In this document: piece after piece, positions 32,311 to 45,400 of the stretch
Position numbering within the stretch: the first letter of the stretch is position 1
Layout of the letters: each line of letters opens with the position of its first letter
Assembly: GCA_037783415.1 (NCBI GenBank)
Contig: JAZGTN010000028.1
Coordinates: 887,001 to 951,000, forward strand
Source of the DNA: Leptasterias polaris
Lineage: Eukaryota; Echinodermata; Asteroidea; Forcipulatida; Asteriidae
DNA length: 64,000 nt
Reading direction: 5' to 3'
Made by a program: the position numbers and the translations under genes
The notes under the pieces: model-generated
Seen by the model: the letters and a program-made list of their open reading frames with translations, nothing else
Database searches by the model: none
Told to the model about the DNA's origin: nothing

Positions 32311-35300
32311 AGGGAAGGTATGCGTTTGGTAATCACGTTTATTGGCACTGAGCGTATTGCTTATTAAAGAAGCCTACAGCAGCGTTCGATAGTACACACC
32401 CTTTAAAACAATAGTCAAAAGGGGGATTACGTCGTTTTTTATTTTAAAATGCAGTGATATTGGGTTTTTCATACTTTTATTTATTTATTTTATTTATTTT
32501 ATTTATTTATTTATTTATTTACTAAAACATATTTATGCAGGATACAAAAATCAGCTCAGACTCAGAGGCTGTTTTATATAATGGTCCTGTTCAAAAAGTA
32601 ACATGCAACAAACTAGCAAAAAATACAAAGGAAACACCCAAATGGAATATGGAAAGGAAAAAATTGATACATAATACATGAACTATTTACAAAAAAGAAC
32701 AAACTACTTAACACTCCGTGACATCATCAAAAAATAATTACACGGTTACACCATTGCCCACTTTTTTAGTGACAGTTTGGTATTTGCGTGTAATACATTT
32801 TTGGGAGAACATAATCACTTATAAATCGCCCAAACCATTAGATATAGACCCTTGTGACTAAATAAAATAAATTATAGCCAAATTTCTTTGAAATTAGCCC
32901 ATATTTGTCTCTATTTATAGTTTATACAAAATGGTTCATTTCACCAATTAGTGGTAATTAGGTCCAAGGTTAAGTAAATGCTTAATTACAATTCCTAGCT
33001 GGTCCTTGGTGGATTTTTGTTTTCAGTAAAAAACAACCCCGATGGTAACAAGACAGTTGGCATGCTATTCGGCTAGGTGTAGTTGGGGAATATGGATTTT
33101 TTAGAAAGGAAAAAATGGCGGAGTACTGACTTTTTAATTAAAAACTGTTACTCAATAAGTCCACCATGGCACAGTGCAGGGTTAAAATACACCTTCTTAT
33201 ACACAATTTTAAAGCTACCAAAAGAGGGGGCATTCTGGATGTGAGTAGGGATTATTTTGTTCCAAACAGTTTGGCTTAGGAACAACTAATATTGAGAGAA
33301 TCGGCGTTCCTTGTATTGAAGCCGTGCCTATCAAAATTCATTTCAATGCTAGCCCATGAATACATTCGTACATAATACAGGCGAAGTAAAAAGTCCCTTC
33401 TGTGGTCAAAGGTCAGCAAAGAAAGTACCCTAATGATGTCTTAATTTACCTCGAGAGTTGATGTAACCGGCAGAAATGGTCCACGCGGTTAATTAACTAA
33501 AATAGCTTTGGGAGAGCTTACCTATAAATATAATGTTCGAGTAGGATCCGTCGCGAAATGTTTTACACAGTTGAGACCAAAAAAATAAGAGTCTAAAAGA
33601 AAATATCAGTTTTATACTATTTAATGAGCCAATCAGCCTGACAAAAAAAAAATTGCAACAAGGAATACAAACAATTTACACTGAGAATTTGGAGAGACGG
33701 GATATAGAATTTTGCACCCACAAAAAGATTTTGTAACAAAAATAAAACAAGGTTGAATGCAACAACAAAAACCGAATAAATAAACAAACTATAAAAACCC
33801 AACACAGCACTAATGAAGGTCACTCAAAAAAAGTACATTCTCAACATAACTTGTAAATACCTGTAAATACAAAAAATACAAAGGAGATAAAGATTAGGAA
33901 CACATACTAATGAAAACTAAGAAAGATACATGAAAAGCAAAAACCAAAGTCGTACTTATCAGAAACTATGCAGAGGTGACTTAATACAAATATTACACAC
34001 CTCAAGAACTCCTGAAATCTAGTTACTAATGAAAGCGTCAATCTATGAATGCATGAACCATTAGACATCTACATGTATAAAACTGGCAAGTAAAATTATC
34101 AAGAACAAAATAAGTATCGAGTCAACCTTACAAAAGTGTGGAAAAGTTAAAAGAGAAAAGAAGTTAGGCAAAACAGGTTTCCAATTCAAGTGATGATATG
34201 TGAGCTATTTACACAAAGAACTCCCTTATTATTGTCTAGTGTCTAATCACATATAAAACTAAAGCAATACATAATAAATAGGAGACTGGACAGTGCCAAA
34301 CCACACATGGATTAAAAATAAACAGCACAGAAGGTCAATGTATATTCATGAACTAACTATGTTGACCAGACAATGGTTCCAAATAAGCATATTCATTAAC
34401 AATGCATATTCATAAATTAGCCACCAGCTAGGGCCTGGACGGAGATAACTGCTCTACCAGAAGATTGGAATGCGAACTAGATTTAAGTGGATTTTCCCAC
34501 AGTGGCTTATGTGTGCAGATTATATAGAACACAACAATTATAGTAAATTTAAAATAAAAATGAAAAGTTTGATCACAACACTTTTAATCAGTGCTTCCAA
34601 ACTAAACAAATCTGACAACTTGAACTACAGTAAATAAAGTACAAATGATAATACAACTCAATCAAAGGGCTATAGCAACAGCACTGTGTGTGGGCTTCTC
34701 ACCCAGTTATCAGAAAATAAGCAGAAGAATACATTTGAAAACTTAAAAAGAAAGCTAAATCATCTCTGTGACAAATTCTCCTAAACTCTTCATAAAGGGG
34801 AATCTAATAAGGCACTCTAGTAAAGTAAAATCTTCAAAAACAACTTCAATCACTGAAAAAAATGTTAACAAAAAGAAAACTCTCCAAAAGTTTTGAGCTG
34901 ACCCCAAGGCAAAACAAAAAAAACATATTTCTCATGATAATACACATTATAAAATAAAGATTCACTTAAAGAGCGGCTACAGGATGCTCTCAAAATTGCA
35001 CTTATTGCCTTTTTATGGTCGAATATACATTGTAGTAACTGGTTAATAACTATTTTACACATAACATTTGCATTTATTAATAAAGAATTCAAGTCAAAAA
35101 TGCACCTCTCCGCGCGGCTTTTTCAGCCGAGAGTCAAAAACTGCTTATCTATGTTAATGATATGCAATGACCCCTTGACGTCACCGGTGGCTAAAAACAC
35201 ACGGTCGGCATTTGACACACACACACATAAACGTCTCTTTTGGGGGGAAACAAAACAAGAAGCAACACTATCATTATACATTAAAATAATCTTACTGTCA

Positions 35301-35380
35301 ATCCAGGGTATCCTTCAAATTCATTGTTGTAAAATGAAGCCTACATGGGGTAGTTAGTTCCAGGCCTAGAAATCCAATGC
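32311..35380. other. Intergenic, no gene seen
   Basis: A TTTA microsatellite at about 32478-32522. The rest is AT-rich with no coding pattern I can support on either strand. Confidence 0.65.
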
Positions 35381-35385
35381 GAATC

Positions 35386-35401
35386 CGCGAATCGATTCGC
35401 G
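35386..35401. repeat. 16-bp perfect palindrome CGCGAATCGATTCGCG
   Basis: Perfect palindrome in a cluster of GCGAATC / GATTCGC motifs (35378-35450). It could be a dimeric protein-binding site or a decayed repeat. Confidence 0.6.
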
Positions 35402-35568
35402 CGAAGATTCGCACTCGACGGAACACCGCGAATCTCAGTAGATTCGCGTGACAGTGCCAGCATTCAGAAGCACTGTTTCGGTTGAATTTTTGTCATCGGT
35501 TAACACTGGCCAATGACCGAACAGTTATTGGTTCCAGCCGCAAAAACGTACCCCAGGTCAATCTTTTC

Positions 35569-35964
35569 TATCCTGTCCACGGATTGGTTGATAGCGCGAA
35601 AGATCCCGTTTTTCAACCAATAGTCTTCCTGTATAGTATTAGTAAGCTCACGGCAACAATCTGCTTTATACACGTGGTTACCATGTACCTAGATAGTCGA
35701 TTTCCCAAGATTATCGCAATATTTATTTTCTTTTTGTTTCTTTTTCTTGACTTCAGTGTATTCTATAAAAGTCAGAAAACATTGAATAATGATAATGTAT
35801 AACCAAATAGTGAACTTTTATGACAAATGATATGATTCTCAAAACATTTTGTGGCCAAATCCAAGCAAGCGTACATCGCTGTAACAATTACGCTTACAGT
35901 CGAGGAAGACTATTGGCTCCTAAATGGAATTTTTTGCGCTATCAACCAATCCGCGGACAGGATA
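35569..35964. repeat. Inverted repeat with about 62-bp arms containing CCAAT motifs
   Basis: 35569-35630 and 35903-35964 are imperfect reverse complements (TATCCTGTCC, CGGATTGGTTGATAGCGC and AGTCTTCCT shared), about 270 bp apart. Probably ends of a small element. Confidence 0.65.
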
Positions 35965-36399
35965 AAACCCCTTTGAGCTGGATGGATTTATGTAGACGGG
36001 TCCTCATGCCTCGCCATAGTAATAACATTTACATAAACAAAGTACCAGTCTAATGTGTAGATCGATGTACTCACAAATCAAGCCGAGCTGCGGAATCGCC
36101 ATTCCTATTCAAAGAACGAAAATCCCTAAATCACAAATCCGTTGTAAAATAGCTTGCAGGTTTTTAACCTGTTGGATCGTCCATTGAAGAGTCACATTTG
36201 CGGCCGTATTGATTGCAAATGGTGGAGCTTGGCGGTTTATATTGCGTTAGCTCCGTACATTCATATAGGCAGGTCCAAACTACTTGCCGCCGGTGACGTC
36301 ACGAATCCTGTTACGCGTGGTTTGTTTGACCTCGCGTTTTCAGATTTTGGGCTGGGAGTGTTTCGAGGAAAAGACATTTTTACTCTGTTTTAGCGTGAG

Positions 36400-37030
36400 G
36401 TAAGGGACTCGTAATAATTGTTTCTATTTCTTGGGGACTCCAATTGGAAATATGTGAAAACTAAAAAATTCAGAGCATTCTGTAACCGCTCTTTAAACCA
36501 TACAACAAATTAAAAAGTGCAACTTATGACAAGAACTCACAAGATTATTGAGCAGGTCACGGGAAATTAGGCAGGTGGTGTCCAATAGGCCTAACTATGT
36601 ATTTACTCTTTGCTGCGTAACCGCTCACTGACAATCTCAAGTTGGTCAGTGCATGACAATGCAATGCTCAGGCGCCCTTAGAAAATTAACTATGCATTGG
36701 ACTAAATGAAGTGCGGGTACCACTCAACTATAGGGGTGCCACTCCAAATACTGAACAAACTAGGGGAACCCCTATGATGCACATTTACATAACATAAGGT
36801 ATGGCTAAATTCCCTTCTCCTACATTGACATAATCAAAATCATCCGCAACAATCCTACGGTTTACACCAAAAAATGTCAACCTCTGCAAATGGCTTTCAT
36901 AGAGTGTTTTGCAAAGATTTGGATGTCTTCCAAATCAACTTCTGTATCAGTTTAAGAACTGTAGTGGAGATCTTTACATCTGTTTAATATTCTTTGTTAA
37001 TTTTAATGAAATTATCAACATGTTAATATT
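36400..37030. other. Intergenic, no gene seen
   Basis: No supportable feature. Confidence 0.5.
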
Positions 37031-37033
37031 GTC

Positions 37034-38385
37034 TTACTTAGGTAGTGACCAAGGATCCGAAGTGAATGGTGGAAGTTCAGACAGCTTCTTGTATTGCTCA
37101 ATACATTTTCTAACAGATTCCCTTGAAATCACTACATCCGGTTGCTTTTTTGAAACAGCCCAACCAGTGAACGTCCCTTCTTGGGAATCACGACGTAATG
37201 CCAACGCCATGTCTTCAACACAATGTCTCAACACAGACAGGTCACACTTATCCAAAATAGTCCCACTAGTGTTCCTTGAGTGTTAGAAAGGAGGTCTTCG
37301 AAACTCGCTGAGAATATATTACAGCCATTTTGTCTGAGTTTGAGATATAAGCGATACCACATTGCCGTTCGGAGACAGTGCGTTTCAAACTCATTCAAGC
37401 CGAGAATGTCTTCATTGATACCGTCGTAAGCAAACTTAAAGTCTTCCCCGTAACACGCTTCCAAGATCTTTCTCCTATCGATCCGGAAGAGCTTAGATAA
37501 GGGTATTTCTGAACCGTGTATTCTTTCTGAAAAGAGAACGAGGAGGTGAAGATTTTCATGCGGGACTTCAGATGGGGGAAGGGTTTCCGGTACATCAATA
37601 CTTGCTGAAAACACGGGAACTCTCCGCTGATACTCTGGGCCATAGATAACCAATTTATGTTAAAGGTTTTTATGCAGATAAGGGAAGCATCAACCTTGCA
37701 GATTATTCGGAACATACTCCTCACTCTTGCAGTGTACTCATCGCTGGGCAGAATATCCCTCAAGTGGGAAATATTTAGGGACCAGTGGGGTTCGCTCATA
37801 CAGACAGACCCGGAGAGACGATTAAGCATTTGCATCAAGAGAGTTCCTCCGCATCGCCCAGTGTGATGGATAAAGAGAACCTTCTTGTGTCTTGGTGGGT
37901 CTCCAATTTTAGCAGCTATGCGATGCAGGGAGGCAGTTGGTAGACGAATCACGCGTACAGCATGCTGCATCTGCGCCTCGAAGAGAAACGGATGGCGTCT
38001 TGTGTCAAACATGTCCTCGTGTTCTGCAACTTCGACAAACACAGCCTCGTCTTGTGAGATAGAATGCAATGAAACATTTGGTTTTAAAATGTACTCTGGA
38101 CTCTCGAATTGCCGATGTGTTGCGATGAAATCTAGCGGGAACTCTCTTTCCGTGACGGCACAATCTGGGCGGACTAAGACGTCCAAAACGTGGGCCGAGT
38201 TTCTATAGTCCTGTCCCGATTTGATTCTCTGAAGTCGTAGACCTATTCCATTGCAAGCCCACAAGCATTTTTTTGTGAGAGTCACCATGAAATACACAGC
38301 CTGGTGCACCATTAAAAAAAAATGCGTCACGTAATTTCAGTCCCATGGTTTCTGTTGATAAAAAATGATTTGTTTTCTTCGGCAA
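37034..38385 (-). pseudogene. Sulfotransferase-like gene with frameshifts
   Basis: Reads from about 38385 down to a stop near 37034 but uses different frames. The longest frame (38330 to about 37590) contains VLFIHHTGRCGGTLL, which resembles the PAPS 5'-phosphosulfate loop of P-loop sulfotransferases, then MSEPHW and LMYRKP. A second frame takes over near 37600 (AMWYRLYL and SFEDLL, resembling the family's C-terminal region). A third near 37255 continues to the stop. The start is also uncertain because a run of T on the coding strand (38312-38320) separates two candidate frames. No GT-AG intron explains the shifts. Either a single-exon pseudogene or a sequence with indel errors. Family assignment rests on motifs only. 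Confidence 0.55.
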
Positions 38386-38836
38386 GCTGGCTAAAGAAAG
38401 TGTTTATGTGTGCTATAAAGCAAGTGACCTTCTTCACAGTTTAATGCAGTCAAAAATCCAACGTATGACTGCACTGAAGTGGAATTTCTATTGGTTTTTG
38501 TACAGCATGCAGTGGCAAGTAAACTGACACAATAGCCGATTACAGCCGTTCCGATCAATGCTTGCAAATAAAAGCTCTGTCACGTCTCTCTTCTTGATAT
38601 TTGCCATTGGTACTGTTTGCCTTTCGGACGAGGTCGAAAAAACATTTAGAAGTTTTAAAAACTTTGATCCCGATGCATTTTTGAATGACCATTTAATGGG
38701 ATCCCTTGGTCAACTTTAAGAGATATGAAAAATGATCCTGACATTGCCTGAAACATTTTCCACAATTTGTTTAATATCATCTACAATTTGTTTAATATCA
38801 TCTGCAATAAGAATGCTCATTTTGTAACAAGGCGTT

Positions 38837-39234
38837 TTAAAGGCACAGTACACGTTTGGTAATGACTCTGAAAATTAATGGCAATAAAAACTTACTTGGT
38901 AAGAAGTACAGCAGCTTTGGGTAGTATAATGAATTTTGAGAAACTTTTAACTTCGAAGTACTACGGTTATGGAAAAATATATCACTTTTTATTCCCCAAA
39001 ATTTGAATCTGAGAAGCGGTTCTGTCATAAACGCTTCTCAGACTGTGTATTCGTATGGGGAATATTCTTCCTGCGTGGAAATATTCGCTCCGGTTTTTCG
39101 GTGATATCTCAAAAACGCGACCACCTTTTGAAGTGAAATTTTCACAGGTTAGTTTTATTGTATGTACCCACATTTATGTAGGATTAACACAATCAGTAGG
39201 CTCCAATTACCAAACGTATGCAGCACCTTTAAAG
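38837..39234. mobile_element. About 400-bp MITE with TTAAAGG...ACGTTTGGTAAT ends
   Basis: The left end TTAAAGGCACAGTACACGTT matches the inverse of the right end (TTTAAAGGTGCTGCATACG) imperfectly. A perfect 10-bp internal hairpin CTGAGAAGCG/CGCTTCTCAG lies at 39009-39041. A partial relative is visible near 32310-32340. Confidence 0.65.
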
Positions 39235-39295
39235 CTAATTTACCTAAATGCCTAGAAAACAGAACTGGCATTTTTCATTTAATGCATGAACGATT

Positions 39296-39876
39296 GAACG
39301 GGATGTAGCCAAAAATAAAGCTCGGAAAACTAAACTAAAAGAGGACTGGGATAGTGCTAAGAATTTGAGAAATGATGTCACTAGGCTTTGTAGAACTGCT
39401 AAAATTGATTTGTATCAAAATTATGTTTGCATTAATCAAAATAACAGCAAGAAGTTATGGTCAGGAGTAAGAGGGATTCTCCCTAATAAGAAAAACATTA
39501 ATCTTCCCAGATTTTTCATTATCGATGACGAGGATGTTACAGATCCACAAACCATAGCAGACAGTTTTAACAATGTTTATGTAAACATGTATTGTTAGCT
39601 AATATCCCAAATGACGCGGATCAAGATCCGTGCTCTTATTTAACTCGTTGCTCTATCAGTTTTTCATTTTGCAGAATTGATCCAGATTTCGTTCTTAAGG
39701 AGATTACTGGGCTGGATCCTGTAAAGTCTACTGGTCTGGACAACATTGATGGGAGGCTCTTAAAGCTGGCTGCGCCTGTCATTGCTCTCTTGACACACAT
39801 ATTAAATTTAAGTCTCTCAAAATGTACCTTTCCCCAAGCCTGGAAAATAGCCAAGGGGGCCGCTCGTATCCTTTAA
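39296..39876 (+). pseudogene. LINE reverse-transcriptase fragment (CR1/Jockey-like)
   Basis: Translation from 39296 gives a segment like the region just before the RT domain of CR1/Jockey-type LINEs (KLWSGVRGIL, then TIADSFNNVYV). After a frameshift near 39592 it gives the first RT block (STGLDNIDGRLLKLAAPVI and FPQAWKIAK). It stops near 39870. The rest of the ORF is absent. A dead fragment. Confidence 0.8.
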
Positions 39877-39879
39877 TTC

Positions 39880-41750
39880 ATGTTTTTAATCTCCAAATTT
39901 GTGTGTGGTTGGCTGTTAGTGTGTTTTATTTCGTCCATTTGTCCTTTTATGTTAGGCCTATTGTTCATTTTCAGTTATTATCCCCCCTTTTTACGCACCT
40001 TCTGCCAAGTTTTGTTGCTTTTTGTATTTTATCTTTGATGTATTTTTATTTAATGTGAGGGCCCCAAATGATGATACCAAGTCTCCAAAAATAATAAGCA
40101 ATGTGGTTTATTTCTATAACCTTTCAATGAATCACTTTTAACAACAGTTTAACCAGTAGCTACAGGTAAACCTCACCTGTTTCTTTTTAAAGTACAAGTA
40201 CGTAACTATAATTATAGGATTGATTGATACTTACTCGCGATGCTGTTAGTTCCCTGTTTCAGTAAGTTTTTGTGTTTTGAATGCAGAACAAAAAATTGAG
40301 TAAAAAAAAAGAAGGAACAAAAAAGAGAGAAGTTTATGGGAAAATTAATATATTATATACATCGGGGAGGCAATAATATGGAGTGACCAACCTCAAATCA
40401 TGTGACATTTGTACACTAATTTTTGAAAATTGTAAGTCTGTGACTCTTTAGTCTGTCAAACACGATGGATGGATGAAAGTTCATCGCAGATTTGGACCGA
40501 AAATTACTGCTTTGCTCAAAATAGTAACAAACACAATCGAACCTTTCAATATGGACCGTGTGCATCTCCGGTGTTTTTCAGCAACTTAAATGTCCCACAG
40601 GATTAAAAACCAGAGATAAAACTCAATGAGCAAAAAACTCTGGAAAACCTTGTGGCTATCAGCAAATTGTAAGGTTTGCTTTTTGATACTAACAAACAAA
40701 TTCTGACTGTTTTCAAATGCATTCCAATGTGTTCTAAACTGAACCGAAGTCGCAAGCTAGAATGATCAGCTACGCTACCTCCACATTCTTCAAAAAACAA
40801 AATTCCAAATACCTACTTTTGTTCCTCGCATACCAACCTTTCGGAATGCTTTTGATAACCGATCAGACACATTTTGCCTGCTATACAACCGTAACGCAGG
40901 CAAATAAACTTCGTTGCGCATTTCCCGAGGACACCTTTCTAGGTCTTTAATGTATTTCTGCTCCGAGTTGACGACATGCCATTTTAACGAGCTGGTTGTT
41001 ACCGGTTTCCTCCATCGTTTTAATAATGGTTAAAACAATTTAATGAAAAGACTCTCCACATAATACCATTTGTACCAATTGGTAGACATTACATTTTATT
41101 ATTTTTTCAAACTTTTATTACTTTTTTTCCGTTCAACTGGATATGGTCAAATACGACCAAGGTTTAAAAAGAACATCATTTATATGAAATTGACTGATTA
41201 CAAATCTAATAAGTAATACTGCAGTTTAATCGAGTTTAACAATTTTGAGGACAAAATTGTGCTGTATGTCGTATCTTTGTAATTCGGCATCTTAAACACC
41301 TGATCATCGATTGGGCTTTCAATGACATCACATTAATAATACTTAACTTGTTAAACAATTTCACTATGGAAGATTACATCATTACGAGGCTCAAAATGCA
41401 GTTCAAGTGGCATTTTTGATAATCACCTAAAATTGCGTCAAACACTAAGCACTGAAAACTGAACACCACTGGTTTAGGGGAAAGCACCCCATGCACTGCA
41501 GTGCATCAGTGAAGGTACCATGTAATAAGTTAGCAAACCTGTTTTCTGAAAACAGTTTGGGGCAGAAAATATGAGTGCCTTCATAGTTATTCATGCTTAT
41601 TTCTATTTGGCCATTAGTTAAAAAGACATTTTGTGTTTGGGGACGATTTCCTGGCAGATGGCAAAGAGTGTTTGTCGCAAAACAGGCCAAAGTGAGGGCG
41701 CTGTTTGAGCTTGTGACATCATACAAGGTTTAGTTGGTACAAGTGTGAGT
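39880..41750. other. Intergenic, no gene seen
   Basis: AT-rich. No exon, repeat or RNA gene I can support. Confidence 0.6.
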
Positions 41751-41754
41751 TTTT

Positions 41755-41875
41755 TCAAAGTGAGGCCATGTCCAAAAAAGCGACTTTGGCAGTGGCTATG
41801 GCTACCTAGTTGCAAAGGCTACTCTTCAGCATTGTCGCTGCTGCTAGCGGCCAAAGCCAAAGCCGAATAAGCTTC
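41755..41875. mobile_element. Short GGCTATGGCTAC-type repeat, copy 1
   Basis: About 120 bp with GTGGCTATGGCTAC on the left, TCTTCAGCATTGTC in the centre, and GCGGCCAAAGCCAAAGCC on the right. Related copies at 44,578-44,720 and 60,005-60,130. Confidence 0.5.
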
Positions 41876-42229
41876 ATTCAGATTTTGGTGGATTTTTTTA
41901 TATATTTTTATTTACTTACAACCATTTCTGTATCATACATTTAATTTAAATATACACTTGTAAAATCTTAAAGGATGTCAAGTAAAAAGTAATAGGATGT
42001 TGCTTCACATTCCAGACAGCCCAATACCACAGCGCTGAGATGCAATGAGTTTAAACAAAGATGGCTTTACTTGCCCCCAAAGACACAAGAAATGGCAAGC
42101 AAAGTTCATTCTGCAGCACAATGGCTTTAAAGTGGGCCACATTGGTAATTGTCCAAGACCAGTATCTATGCTTTATGAAATCCAACATGTAGGCCTACAT
42201 GAAATAGTAAACATGTGAAACAAAGTTTT

Positions 42230-42475
42230 AAGCACTGGGTCACCAGAGTTGCGAGAAAACGGTGAAAAACTATGATGTCCTCACTATTTTCAAAGATCGA
42301 GTTTTGGACTAGTGAGATCAAAACTAATTGTTGAACTCAATTCTCAAAAACTTTAGCATTTCAAGCAACACTATTATTAACCGAAGTTTTCCACAGTGAC
42401 CTTCTTCATTTCATGTTGCGTGCATAAATCTGTGAACATTTATAATTTCACTGGTACCAATGCTGTGCACAGCCT
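42230..42475 (-). mobile_element. Relative of the 31258-32310 element (partial)
   Basis: On the minus strand it shares ATAAATGTTCACAGATTT, GTGGAAAACTTC and TTGCTTGAAATGC in the same order as the left part of 31258-32310. Confidence 0.6.
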
Positions 42476-42479
42476 TTAA

Positions 42480-45400
42480 AACGCAACACAAATGTTGTGT
42501 ACTGGTACCTAGCTATGGGTGGGTCAATCAAAAATACAGCCTAAATATTAATTTTTTTCAAACCAATATTGGCAGAGAACAAATCACAAGTATACAACGC
42601 ATGGCCATTCTAATAGTTTTCTGTCTCACAACACCTTTTCTTTCTTAGGGCCTTGAACTGACATGTTTGAAAGCAGCAAACAGAAATACAATGTCTATGA
42701 ACATAGGTGTGCAATTTCCTAATACCCATTGAACTTGTTAAACATAATTCTAAAACATTTGGAGGCAAACAAAGAAACACTTTGAAAGATTGACAGATTT
42801 GTTTTTCTTCTAACGTTGACTTGCTATCCCTAAGAAAAATGTATGAAAAACTGGAACTTGAATAGTTGTTCAGTCTTATTATTTGGGATCAAGACACTCT
42901 ATAGGAACAAATCGATATACAACAATATTTCCCCTGGCTGTTGAACAGGGCGAAGTGTTAACAATTCAAATTGATGATTGAGGCAAAGTTTGCACAGTCT
43001 GCTTACTTACAAGAATGCTGCGCTCACACAAAAGTGTGCAGTGACTCCATCTACATAACCACATTGTGAATTCATGATAAACATAGGTTAAGGAAAAGTT
43101 CATAATAATACACAAAGACTATTTGTCGATTAGGATTAAACTTTGGGCAAATGTTCATATCGAGGTGGCGATACTGGCCCCCCAAAACCACTTATAGACA
43201 ATCCTGTGACATCACATGTTTACAAAAGAGCCACAGAGCCTGGAATTTCTGCAAGTACAATTTGTACATAGCCCAGTGGAAGAAAACATACTCAGAACTT
43301 ACAATTTATGGAGATTGCACCGCATGTTTTGCTGTTTAGCATTTGGTATAAAGAATGGGGCACATCTCAAAACTTGCCCAGTTGTTATTTTTTGACAATT
43401 CTTTGTTTTTATGTGACAATTACAATAAATGTTTCATATTAGATCAAAATTGAATCACGAACATGACAATGTCTGAATGGACTCTTTGCAATTAATGTTT
43501 CACTCTTCAATATCATGGATAACCTCGAAAAAATAAACACACAAAGAGTTTGTACTAAATCTAATACTCCCCAGTTATTTTTTTGTAAATTTCAAAATGG
43601 CAGCATCCATATTTCAGTTTACTCACATGCAATTGCAATTAGTGGCGGTTATTCATTAATATTGGTTCAATCTACATAATAAGAATCACCATTGTGTATA
43701 CCTTCACTGGGCTGAGATGGACATTGTTTGATTTTCTCTTCATGGATTTTGTCAAGCACATTAATGTTTAACATTTATAAAGCCAAGTACAAAACAATAT
43801 TCACTACAACTTGATCTGACGTAATGTGGATTCTTGTATTTAACCAACTCCTTGAAGCTCAAAATGAGAATGATCTTGGAATTTTCTAGCATCTTACATT
43901 TTTTTAAATGAGCATATTGAACTCATGTTTCACTTGTGGTGAAAATAACAGGTAGGAGTTTCATAAAGCTGGTTGGCTAGAAGATCTTACAAAAGCCATC
44001 CTCTGCAACCCATGAAAATCCAAAACGGGGGCCAAAAATATCCCCCATTCAGGAGAGCGTTTCCCAATTTGGCTATATATCAATGTAAGAGAGTTTTTGG
44101 ACACCAAGTGGCAGCACCATGCTCAGAATAGCCCCCTTGCATATGACGTCACAAGCTCAAAGAGCGCCCTCAATGAGGTTGTGTGTGGCGCGTACACGCT
44201 TGCATGTTTCATTGTTTTACCTCAACAAGGAGCCTATTACATATAATTTATAGCTAATATGTGTGCTGGCATCTAGCATTCAAAACTCCCCTATTGGGAT
44301 AGTTTGGCAGAAAACAGTGTCAGCATCATGTACAGGGCAACCCCGATTGGGACCAATTTTATCTCATATACCATTTGCGACTTAGATTTGAATAATGTCT
44401 GGTACAAAGCCTCACTCGGTCACCAACTAAAATTCCTCAGACTCAAACCAGTGTTGCATTGTCAGGCCATATCTGACAGTGTTGGAGTCAAGACTTTAAA
44501 GTCAGAGACAAAGAGCGAGACCTCATCTTCCAAGGGGGCGACTGAGATCAAGATCAAATCTTGACTTCAGTCGAGACCTCCATCACTGCTATCCAAATTG
44601 GCAATTGCGGCTATGGCTACGACTGTTGCTAAGGATGTCCTATACTTCAATGCATGATGATGTAGCGATCTAGCCACAGCTGAAGCCATAGCCACCAATT
44701 CGTATGAAGCCTTACATGATTTGTGGCAATCTTTTGTACTGCAACCTTCAGATAGCCAAAGATTTATACCCTTGTGCCACAAATGTCATCGGAAGTTGTT
44801 CCCGGCTGTGGCTCTCATGTATTCATACAGCCAACTGCATGTCCCAAACCATGTGAATTCCAGATGTAGTCGAAGGAATTCAAACTGAGCATTTACTTGT
44901 AACCAAGCCAGGTCTTGCACCCAGACACCATTCAAAACAAACTCACAAATGGCATACTAGCAGACATGGGTACCCAACTGCAATAGTTTGGGTGACAACA
45001 CACTGTAATCGAAAAGTATTGTGTAACTTTATATGCTAAGCAGATTTTAATGGGGTTTACCGGTGAGGAATGGTGTATAAAACAGCTGGCGTTTTAGCTG
45101 GTAACTAATTTCTGCTAAACAACACTTTTCAGCGCTTAGCCAATCTGTCAACAGCTCTATGGATGTTTCCCATGGTCGAAACACACAACTGGAAAGAACA
45201 TGCCTTCAATTTCGCCCATAGGGAAAAATGTGCTTTTGTATTCAGTCATTTTCACTTAGTATACGAAAGGCTTCTTTTAAAAATACTTTTTTAAAAACAA
45301 AACTATCACTTTTGTACAAGTTCAGTACTATGAATTTTCCTTTGTACTGCGGCACTTTTCAACATCAGATTTGTTGTTTACACTTGTAACACGTTAAAGC

